Part shown: one piece after another, positions 1 through 6,008 of the stretch
Layout: the number at the start of each line of letters is the position of its first letter
Numbering within the stretch: position 1 is the first letter of the stretch
Source: Pedobacter sp. UBA1654
GTDB lineage: Bacteria > Bacteroidota > Bacteroidia > Sphingobacteriales > Sphingobacteriaceae
Reading direction: 5' to 3'
Assembly (NCBI GenBank): GCA_002320935.1
Contig: DCLG01000006.1
Coordinates: 16,025-22,032 of the forward strand
DNA: 6,008 bases
The notes under the pieces: generated by a model
Databases searched by the model: none
Seen by the model: the letters and a program-made list of their open reading frames with translations, nothing else
What the model was told of the DNA's origin: nothing
Translations under genes and position numbers: made by a program

Positions 1-1245
1 TATGAGATTCCTGAACTGGATCTTGTAATTGTAGATCTTTATCCTTTTGAAGAAACCGTTAAAGCAGGCGGCACGGAACAGGAGATCATCGAAAAAATCG
101 ATATCGGCGGTATTTCACTGATCCGCGCTGCAGCAAAGAACTTTAATGATGTTGTGATCCTCGCTTCTAAAGACGACTACAGCAGCTTGCAGCAACAACT
201 TGAAGCGCAAAATGGCGAGACTACTTTGGCACAGCGTAAAGCGTATGCGAAAAAAGCATTCCACATCTCTTCAGGATATGATACTGCAATCTTCAACTAC
301 TTCAACAACGAAGAACCTATTAACGTATTCAAACAAAACATCTCTTCCGCACAGGTGCTTCGCTATGGCGAAAACCCACACCAGCAAGGTGTATTCTACG
401 GAAACCTTGATGAGATGTTTACCAAACTCAATGGAAAAGAACTTTCCTATAATAACCTGGTAGATGTTGATGCAGCAGTTGCATTAATTGACGAGTTCGA
501 AGCGCCTACATTCGCCATATTGAAACACACCAATGCATGTGGCGTCGCGTCAAGAGCAAGTATTCTTGAAGCATGGAACGATGCGCTTGCATGTGATCCG
601 GTGTCGGCATTCGGTGGGGTACTGATTGCTAACCGCGAAATTGATCTTGCAACAGCAACAGAAATCAACAAGCTGTTCTTCGAGGTACTTATTGCACCAG
701 CTTTCCAGCCAGAAGCAGTCGAATTATTCCGCGCTAAGAAAAACAGGGTTATCCTGCAACGCAACGAGGTTGAACTATCAAACAAACAGTTCAAAACCTT
801 ATTAAACGGTGTAATTGAGCAGGATAAAGATCTAAGCATCGAAGGTCCTGATCAAATGAAAGCGGTTACAAATAAACAACCTACCGAACAGGAACTTCAG
901 GACCTGTTTTTCGCCAATAAGATTGTAAAACACACCAAATCAAACACCATCGTTTTCGTTAAGAACCAGGTCCTGGTAGCAAGCGGCGTTGGTCAGACTT
1001 CAAGAGTTGATGCACTGAAACAGGCAATTGTAAAAGCAGAATCATTCGGATTCACTTTGCAGGGTGCAGTAATGGCATCGGATGCATTTTTCCCGTTCCC
1101 GGACTGTGTTGAAATTGCTGCAGCGGCAGGTATCACAGCAGTGTTACAACCAGGTGGATCCATCAAAGATGCAGACTCCATTAATATGGCAAATGAGAAG
1201 GGTATAGCAATGTTAACCACTGGTATCAGGCATTTCAAACACTAA
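1..1245 (+). CDS. purH: Bifunctional AICAR formyltransferase / IMP cyclohydrolase PurH, 5'-truncated by window edge
   Basis: PurH catalyses the last two steps of de novo IMP synthesis in the cytoplasm: formylation of AICAR with 10-formyl-THF, then ring closure of FAICAR to IMP. The reading frame is open from base 1, so the gene starts outside the window; 414 codons are visible. With a usual family length a little over 500 residues, roughly 95 are missing. Visible codons 12-20 (DLYPFEETV) and 34-47 (DIGGISLIRAAAKN) belong to the N-terminal MGS-like cyclohydrolase domain. The transformylase domain follows: YGENPHQQG at codons 122-130, KHTNACG at 175-181 with the catalytic Lys-His pair (K175, H176), DPVSAFGG at 199-206, SRVDA at 334-338, and the typical ending TGIRHFKH. 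Many homologues have Pro where the KHTNACG motif has Ala. An internal GTG at 154 is not the start, because conserved domain sequence continues upstream of it. Identification is very secure. Confidence 0.97.
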   Translation, partial: YEIPELDLVIVDLYPFEETVKAGGTEQEIIEKIDIGGISLIRAAAKNFNDVVILASKDDYSSLQQQLEAQNGETTLAQRKAYAKKAFHISSGYDTAIFNYFNNEEPINVFKQNISSAQVLRYGENPHQQGVFYGNLDEMFTKLNGKELSYNNLVDVDAAVALIDEFEAPTFAILKHTNACGVASRASILEAWNDALACDPVSAFGGVLIANREIDLATATEINKLFFEVLIAPAFQPEAVELFRAKKNRVILQRNEVELSNKQFKTLLNGVIEQDKDLSIEGPDQMKAVTNKQPTEQELQDLFFANKIVKHTKSNTIVFVKNQVLVASGVGQTSRVDALKQAIVKAESFGFTLQGAVMASDAFFPFPDCVEIAAAAGITAVLQPGGSIKDADSINMANEKGIAMLTTGIRHFKH

Positions 1246-1251
1246 GTTTTT

Positions 1252-1284
1252 TTTCTGCGGATACAATAAAAAGCTGTAGTTTTA
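1252..1284 (+). promoter_or_regulatory. Candidate Bacteroidota-type promoter upstream of mreB (weak)
   Basis: The 88-bp gap between purH and mreB (1246-1333) is strongly AT-rich and is the only non-coding stretch in the window large enough for a promoter. The known Bacteroidota primary-sigma consensus is a -33 TTTG and a -7 TAnnTTTG about 20 bp apart. Here TTTC at 1252-1255 and TAGTTTTA at 1277-1284 are separated by 21 bp and match most conserved positions, but both lack the final G. If real, transcription would start near 1290 and leave a leader of about 45 nt before mreB. In AT-rich DNA a match of this quality can occur by chance, and transcription could also read through from purH. Confidence 0.3.
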
Positions 1285-1333
1285 CATTACTTATAGTACA
1301 CAGAATTTTTCATATTTAAATTATTACCTATAA

Positions 1334-2356
1334 ATGGGTTTATTTAATTGGTTTACACAAGAGGTTGCCATAGATTTAGGAACCGCAAATACCCTGATTA
1401 TACATAACGATAAAGTAGTAGTTGACGAGCCTTCCATCGTTGCTTTCGACCGCCAAACAAACAAAATTATTGCTATAGGACGCCAGGCCATGCAAATGGA
1501 AGGCAAAACCCACGATAACATCCGCACTGTTCGCCCTTTAAAAGATGGTGTTATTGCAGACTTTAATGCTGCTGAAGCCATGATCAAGGGCATGATCCGC
1601 ATGCTTAATGGCGGTAAAGGCTGGATGTTCCCTTCCCTCAGAATGGTTATCTGTATTCCTTCAGGTATCACAGAAGTTGAAAAACGTGCTGTTCGTGACT
1701 CTGCTGAAATTGCTGGTGCTAAAGAAGTTTACCTGATACACGAACCTATGGCTGCTGCTGTGGGTATCGGTATTGATGTGGAAGAACCTATGGGTAACAT
1801 GATCATCGATATCGGTGGTGGTACTACGGAAATCGCTGTAATTGCACTCTCAGGTATTGTGTGTGACCAAAGTATCCGCGTCGCAGGTGATAACTTCGAC
1901 TCAGACATCGTAAACTACATCCGTCGCCAGCACAACATCATGATTGGTGACCGTACCGCGGAAAAGATTAAAATTGAAGTTGGTGCTGCATTACCCGAAC
2001 TAACTGATCCACCTGCAGATTTCGCGGTTCAGGGAAGAGACCTAATGACTGGTATTCCAAAACAGATTACTGTTTCCTACACCGAAATTGCGCACTGCCT
2101 GGATAAATCCATCTCAAAGATTGAAGAAGCAATTCTTAAAGCCCTGGAGATCACGCCTCCTGAGCTTTCTGCAGATATTTACCAAACCGGTATTTACCTT
2201 ACCGGCGGTGGAGCCTTGCTTCGTGGTTTAGATAAACGTGTTGCTGCAAAAACCAAATTACCAGTGCACATCGCCGAAGATCCACTTCGTGCAGTTGTTC
2301 GTGGTACCGGAATTGCACTTAAAAACATCGGTGGTTATAAATTCTTAATGCAATAA
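1334..2356 (+). CDS. mreB: Rod shape-determining actin homologue MreB
   Basis: MreB is the bacterial actin that polymerises on the cytoplasmic face of the inner membrane and guides lateral wall synthesis. The 340-residue product is close to the E. coli length (347) and complete. The ATPase signatures are in the expected order: phosphate-1 loop DLGTANT (residues 14-20), a helix region EVEKRAVRDSAEIAGAKEV (114-132), HEPMAAAVG (136-144) with E137 as the probable catalytic glutamate, phosphate-2 loop DIGGGTTEI (159-167), and adenosine motif TGGGALLRGLD (290-300). The short N-terminus MGLFNWF is hydrophobic and could act as the membrane-binding segment, by analogy with the amphipathic N-terminus of other MreBs. 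The ATG at 1334 is chosen because homology begins immediately after it. The upstream sequence is A/T-rich with no Shine-Dalgarno motif, as is usual in Bacteroidota. It is the first gene of the mreBCD-mrdA-rodA block. Confidence 0.98.
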   Translation: MGLFNWFTQEVAIDLGTANTLIIHNDKVVVDEPSIVAFDRQTNKIIAIGRQAMQMEGKTHDNIRTVRPLKDGVIADFNAAEAMIKGMIRMLNGGKGWMFPSLRMVICIPSGITEVEKRAVRDSAEIAGAKEVYLIHEPMAAAVGIGIDVEEPMGNMIIDIGGGTTEIAVIALSGIVCDQSIRVAGDNFDSDIVNYIRRQHNIMIGDRTAEKIKIEVGAALPELTDPPADFAVQGRDLMTGIPKQITVSYTEIAHCLDKSISKIEEAILKALEITPPELSADIYQTGIYLTGGGALLRGLDKRVAAKTKLPVHIAEDPLRAVVRGTGIALKNIGGYKFLMQ

Positions 2357-2377
2357 AAATAGTGGTGAACCTCAACT

Positions 2378-3214
2378 ATGCGTAACCTTTGGATTTTCAT
2401 AAACAGATACAACGCATTTTTTCTATTCATCATATTTTTCTCTGTAGGACTGGTTTTAACTGTTAAAAACAACATCTATCAGCAAAGTGCTGCCGTGAAT
2501 TCCGCAAATGAGGTGATCGGCAACGCTTATGAAAAACTTAATGTTTTCAAGAAATACATCAACTTAGGCCGTGTTAATGATAGTCTGGCAGCAGAAAACG
2601 CCAGACTACAAACGGCCATCTTTGCCGCCCGGAATATCGATTCTGCTAAAAACACTTTAGTAGTTGATACGATAACCAATTACCAGTACACTTATCTGGC
2701 CGCAAGGGTCATCAAAAACTCCATTACCCTTAGAAACAACATCATCACAATCAATAAAGGCGCCCTGGATGGCATTGAACCCGGAATGGCAGTAATCTCC
2801 TCTGGCAAAGGCGTGGTTGGCTTTGTGCGCGATGTATCGCCACACCTTGCAACCATCCAGTCCTTGCTGCATAAAGACACTAAAATCAGTGTAAATATTA
2901 AGAAGAACAGCGCGCTGGGCTCCCTGGTTTGGGGCGACCGCAACGTCGACTTCCGCAAAGCATACGTGAAAGAGATCCCAAATCAATACAAAATAAACCT
3001 GAGGGATACCGTTGTAACATCAGGATTCGGCTCCTTCCCTCCAGGCATTCCTGTAGGCCGGGTGAGCAATGCAGGTATCGCAACCGGAGATAATTTCCTG
3101 ACCATAGAGATCGCACTGTTTAATGATTTCAGTACGCTGCAATATGTAAACGTCATCAAGCATAAATATGCTCATGAAGAAAAGGCCCTAGAAGCAAAAT
3201 TGCCAAATGAATAG
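2378..3214 (+). CDS. mreC: Rod shape-determining protein MreC
   Basis: MreC is the periplasmic scaffold of the elongation complex; in studied rods it binds and activates PBP2 and links it to MreB through MreD. The 278-residue product has the family layout. There is a short cytoplasmic N-terminus, one membrane anchor at about residues 12-29 (rich in F, I, V and L), and a predicted helical coiled-coil at about 38-85 that includes LAAENARLQTAI. A beta-rich C-terminal domain follows. Typical MreC stretches are INKGALDGIEPGMAV (125-139), GKGVVGFV (143-150) and TSGFGSFPPGIPVGRV (214-229). The start lies 21 nt after the mreB stop. A GGTG at 2363-2366 is at best a weak ribosome-binding site. The last 8 nt overlap mreD. 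Sequence identity is low across this family, but motifs, topology and position between mreB and mreD agree. Confidence 0.96.
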   Translation: MRNLWIFINRYNAFFLFIIFFSVGLVLTVKNNIYQQSAAVNSANEVIGNAYEKLNVFKKYINLGRVNDSLAAENARLQTAIFAARNIDSAKNTLVVDTITNYQYTYLAARVIKNSITLRNNIITINKGALDGIEPGMAVISSGKGVVGFVRDVSPHLATIQSLLHKDTKISVNIKKNSALGSLVWGDRNVDFRKAYVKEIPNQYKINLRDTVVTSGFGSFPPGIPVGRVSNAGIATGDNFLTIEIALFNDFSTLQYVNVIKHKYAHEEKALEAKLPNE

Positions 3215-3722
3215 TAAACTGGTTTTCATCAATATCGTCAGGTGGATGCTCCTCCTTTTCATTCAGGTATTCCTGCTTAGAAATCTGGGTTTCTATAATC
3301 TTGCAACGCCATTTGTGTACGTACTGTTCCTTTTACTACTGCCTTTCAGAACGCCCAACCTCTTGCTGTACCTTATTGCTTTCGTAACTGGGATCACCCT
3401 GGATGCATTCTATGACACCATTGGCGTTCATATTGCTGCCTGCGTAACCTTGATCTATGTGCGGATCCTCTTCATCAACGTGAGCCTAAACCGAGACGGT
3501 TTTGATGAACCGGAGCCAACACTTGGAAATATGGGATTCAAGTGGTTTTCTCTTTATGCCTTACTTTGTATCTTTGCACATCATCTGGTACTTTACTTGC
3601 TGGAAGCCTTTAAGTTAACTGAACTCTCTTACACCTTAATGCGGTGTTTATTTAGTGGTTTATTTACCATGCTTACCGTTCTAGTGATAGAATTCGTTTT
3701 TTATAATAGGAAATTACGCTAA
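3207..3722 (+). CDS. mreD: Rod shape-determining membrane protein MreD
   Basis: MreD is a small polytopic inner-membrane protein of the elongasome, thought to modulate the MreC-PBP2 interaction. The 171-residue product is of normal family length and very hydrophobic. By eye I see about five to six membrane segments, near residues 8-24, 31-47, 51-66, 74-92, 113-133 and 146-166. The stretch TGITLDAFYDTIGVHIAA (61-78), with its Leu-Asp pair and following Gly, resembles the conserved MreD core. A hydrophilic loop (about 93-111, rich in D, E, P and N) separates the fourth and fifth segments. The ATG at 3207 lies inside the end of mreC, giving an 8-nt overlap. The stop shares its final A with the mrdA start. 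Low sequence conservation is normal here, so the call rests on topology, length and operon position as well as the motif. Confidence 0.93.
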   Translation: MNSKLVFINIVRWMLLLFIQVFLLRNLGFYNLATPFVYVLFLLLLPFRTPNLLLYLIAFVTGITLDAFYDTIGVHIAACVTLIYVRILFINVSLNRDGFDEPEPTLGNMGFKWFSLYALLCIFAHHLVLYLLEAFKLTELSYTLMRCLFSGLFTMLTVLVIEFVFYNRKLR

Positions 3723-5677
3723 TGGACAATTTGTTCGACAGGAAATATACGATCCAGGGTCTGTTTATCCTGGTTTGCCTGATCCTTATGGCCAAGCTTT
3801 TTTACATACAGGTGGGTAGCGACAAGTACTTTATTTCGGCAGAAAGTAATGTACTTAAGAAGATCTACACGTTCCCGGCTCGTGGAATTATCTACGACCG
3901 TAACGGAAAGGTGCTCGTGCAAAATGAGCCCGTGTACGATCTGATCGTTATTCCTAATCAGGTAAAAGAGTTTGATACCTTAGATCTTTGCAATACTATT
4001 GGTATTGATATGAAGGGCTTTCATAAGCGCTTCACCAAAGCAGTGAATCAATCAAGGTATCAGCCTTCCATCTTTGAGAAACAACTTTCCGTGCAGATCT
4101 ATGCTTCTTTACAGGAGAAACTTTCCAGATTCCCGGGCTTTATGGTGCAGAACAGAACCATCAGGCATTATCCGGATAGTGTTGCCGGACAGTTTTTTGG
4201 TTATGTTAAAGAAGTGACCAAGAAAGATATTGAAGAGAATAATGGTTACTACCGCCCTGGTGATTACATCGGGAAAGCCGGGATTGAAAAGCAATATAAT
4301 GATGTACTCCGCGGTGAACGCGGGGTGATTAACATGCTCTATGATGCACGGAACGTACCTCAAGGTAGCTACGCCGAAGGAAAGTTTGATACCCTGGCCC
4401 GTGCTGGAGAAAAAGTGTATTCTTCTCTCGACATGGAAATACAAAAGCTGGGTGAGCAACTGCTGCAGAATAAAGTGGGCAGCATCGTTGCCATTGAACC
4501 TGCAACAGGCGAAGTACTTGCTTTCGTAAGTGCACCCGGATATGATCCCAACAAAATGGTGGGTCGCAGTCAGGGCAACAACTACATGGAAATCTTCGGT
4601 AACCCAAACCGCCCTTTCCTCGTGCGGCCTACATCCGGCTATTACTCCCCAGGTTCCGCCTTTAAGCCCGTAAATGCTTTGATCGGCTTGCAGGAAGGTG
4701 TCATGGATCCTGAAACACCCTTTAATTGCCCTGGAGGTTACCGTGCCGGAAACCACGTGGTCAAATGTGAGCACGTAGACGGCAACATCAGTCTGCGCCG
4801 TGGCCTTGCACGTTCCTGCAACACCTATGCATGTCATGTATTTGCACGCATCATGACCCAGAAAAAGTTCAAGAACAAGATAGCGGCCTACAACAACTGG
4901 GAAGAAAAGGTTCGAAAATGGGGTATCGGGCAAAAGCTTGAAATCGACATACCCTTCGAAAAGAAAGGCATCCTTTTTAATTCCGACGAATACACCAAAC
5001 GCTTTGGTAAATACTGGGGATATACCACAGTGATCTCCCTGGCCATCGGACAAGGTGAAATGAATACCACGCCGCTGCAAATGGCCAATATCATGGCCAT
5101 CATCGCCAATAAAGGCTACTATGTGAAGCCCCACCTGATTAAAGCCATTGGTGACAAGAAAACCATCAGCAAAGAATACGTACAGAAAAACTTTGTTGGG
5201 GTAGATGAAAGGCATTTCGAGCCAGTGATTGATGGCATGCAGGAAGCAGTCAACAGTCCCTGGGGTACTGCAATCCTGTCCCGCGTACCGAACATCATCA
5301 TGTGCGGAAAAACAGGTACCGTACAGAACCCACATGGTAAAAACCACTCCGTATTCATTGGCTTTGCTCCGCGTGACAATCCAAAGATCGCTATTGCGGT
5401 TATTGTAGAGAATGCAGGTTACGGAAGTACCTACGCTGCACCGATCGCCAGTTATATCACCGAAAAATATCTTACCGATAGCATCTCCAAAGGTCGTCAG
5501 GCTCAGGTAGAATGGATGAAGCAACAAGTTGTTCTGCCAATCATGCCCAAGCCGAACGTTAACTATCAGCCAAAGAAAACAGAAGACAGCACCAAAAACC
5601 AATTACCTGCAAAGCTTGAAGCGACACCGGTGACGGACATCACCACAGCGCCAAAGCAAATCGAAATCACTAAATGA
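3722..5677 (+). CDS. mrdA: Penicillin-binding protein 2 (class B transpeptidase of the elongasome)
   Basis: PBP2 cross-links peptidoglycan during elongation, with its catalytic domain in the periplasm and one N-terminal membrane anchor (about residues 11-30). The product is 651 residues (E. coli PBP2: 633). The dimerisation/pedestal domain spans about 50-215 and contains PARGIIYDRNG (52-62) and GKAGIEKQYNDVLRGERG (184-201). The transpeptidase domain spans about 250-585. Its active-site motifs are SAFK (S312 nucleophile, K315), SCN (365-367) and KTGT (530-533), all intact, so the enzyme should be active and beta-lactam-sensitive in principle. Between the first two motifs lies a Cys/His-rich stretch (C336, H345, C349, H351). 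Residues from about 596 form a Pro/Thr/Lys-rich tail outside the catalytic fold. The start overlaps the mreD stop (TAATG), and AGGAAA at 3708-3713 is a plausible ribosome-binding site. The downstream RodA partner supports PBP2 rather than FtsI (PBP3). Confidence 0.97.
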   Translation: MDNLFDRKYTIQGLFILVCLILMAKLFYIQVGSDKYFISAESNVLKKIYTFPARGIIYDRNGKVLVQNEPVYDLIVIPNQVKEFDTLDLCNTIGIDMKGFHKRFTKAVNQSRYQPSIFEKQLSVQIYASLQEKLSRFPGFMVQNRTIRHYPDSVAGQFFGYVKEVTKKDIEENNGYYRPGDYIGKAGIEKQYNDVLRGERGVINMLYDARNVPQGSYAEGKFDTLARAGEKVYSSLDMEIQKLGEQLLQNKVGSIVAIEPATGEVLAFVSAPGYDPNKMVGRSQGNNYMEIFGNPNRPFLVRPTSGYYSPGSAFKPVNALIGLQEGVMDPETPFNCPGGYRAGNHVVKCEHVDGNISLRRGLARSCNTYACHVFARIMTQKKFKNKIAAYNNWEEKVRKWGIGQKLEIDIPFEKKGILFNSDEYTKRFGKYWGYTTVISLAIGQGEMNTTPLQMANIMAIIANKGYYVKPHLIKAIGDKKTISKEYVQKNFVGVDERHFEPVIDGMQEAVNSPWGTAILSRVPNIIMCGKTGTVQNPHGKNHSVFIGFAPRDNPKIAIAVIVENAGYGSTYAAPIASYITEKYLTDSISKGRQAQVEWMKQQVVLPIMPKPNVNYQPKKTEDSTKNQLPAKLEATPVTDITTAPKQIEITK

Positions 5678-6008
5678 GTACACAACAAGGCAATAGATTC
5701 TTTTTCAATGTAGACTGGATTACCATCCTCATCTTTGTTGCGCTCTGTACCATAGGTTTTGTCAATATCTATGCTTCAGTTTATAACCCGGAGACGGCAG
5801 ATGTATTTGATTTCAGCAGCAACTACGGTAAACAGCTGATCTTTATCCTTACGGCGATAATTCTGGGATTTTCCATACTCTTGGTTGACGCGAAATTTTT
5901 TAGTGTGTTCTCCCCCATTATCTACGGGATGACCATCTTACTGCTGCTCGTCGTACTGGTTGTCGGACGGAACGTTGCAGGGAACCAGGCCTGGATTCCC
6001 ATAGGGAG
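5674..6008 (+). CDS. rodA: Rod shape-determining protein RodA (SEDS glycosyltransferase), 3'-truncated by window edge
   Basis: RodA is the SEDS-family peptidoglycan glycosyltransferase that polymerises lipid II in complex with PBP2 in the inner membrane. Only 111 codons plus 2 nt are visible; the frame runs open off the window end. The gene starts at the ATG within an ATGA overlap with the mrdA stop (4 nt shared). The visible protein begins MSTQQGNRFFFNVDWITI, then shows hydrophobic membrane segments near residues 14-34, 53-72 and 77-97. GRNVAGNQAWIPIG (98-111) corresponds to the SEDS loop motif usually resembling G-x-x-x-N-G-A-x-x-W-I-x-x-G. That motif plus position directly after PBP2 supports RodA over FtsW, which normally sits in the division cluster. 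The catalytic region lies beyond the window, so its integrity cannot be judged. Confidence 0.93.
   Translation, partial: MSTQQGNRFFFNVDWITILIFVALCTIGFVNIYASVYNPETADVFDFSSNYGKQLIFILTAIILGFSILLVDAKFFSVFSPIIYGMTILLLLVVLVVGRNVAGNQAWIPIG

Noticed and set aside
200..463. 87-codon plus-strand open frame inside purH
   Set aside because: It is out of frame with conserved PurH motifs, and its translation is a frame-shifted shadow.
447..1238. Minus-strand open frames opposite purH (447-839 and 993-1238)
   Set aside because: They are shadows of the conserved purH frame, with low-complexity Ala/Ser-rich translations and no family resemblance.
1247..1254. Run of eight T just after the purH stop, as a possible intrinsic terminator
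   Set aside because: I see no stable GC-rich inverted repeat immediately upstream of the T run, so there is not enough support to call a terminator.
2657..3116. Three minus-strand open frames opposite mreC
   Set aside because: They overlap one another and a well-supported gene, and none shows a recognisable motif or a plausible start context.
4109..5602. 497-codon open reading frame on the minus strand opposite mrdA
   Set aside because: It lies entirely within a clearly functional gene, in the codon-aligned antisense frame. It shows no recognisable domain, and its translation is odd in composition (rich in F, H, C and G). Lack of TTA/CTA/TCA codons in mrdA explains why it is open.

Overview
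The window is a compact stretch of ordinary chromosome from a member of the Bacteroidota, most likely a Sphingobacteriaceae-type organism (Pedobacter or a relative). This placement is inferred from the protein style (for example MreB beginning MGLFNWFTQEVAIDLGTANT and PurH with KHTNACG), the mostly absent Shine-Dalgarno motifs, the moderate GC content and the gene order. I could not run a database search to confirm it.

All genes lie on the + strand. Positions 1-1245 hold the 3' part of purH, which encodes the bifunctional enzyme for the last two steps of IMP synthesis. An AT-rich 88-bp gap follows, with a weak candidate Bacteroidota-type promoter. After it comes the cell-elongation (rod complex) operon: mreB (1334-2356), mreC (2378-3214), mreD (3207-3722), mrdA encoding PBP2 (3722-5677), and the first 111 codons of rodA (5674 to the window edge). 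The last four genes overlap one another by 8, 1 and 4 nt, so the block reads as one transcript with translational coupling.

Functionally, MreB filaments under the inner membrane are linked through MreC and MreD to the peptidoglycan-synthesising pair RodA (glycosyltransferase) and PBP2 (transpeptidase). Together they insert lateral wall during rod elongation. PurH is metabolically unrelated and probably only a neighbour.

I found no RNA genes, mobile elements, repeats, CRISPR arrays or novel system. Coding density is nearly complete and every gene belongs to a well-known family. The points worth a second look are modest: a Cys/His-rich segment between the active-site motifs of PBP2, its Pro/Thr/Lys-rich C-terminal tail, the start-stop overlaps, the candidate promoter before mreB, and a very long antisense open frame that I explain as a codon-usage effect.
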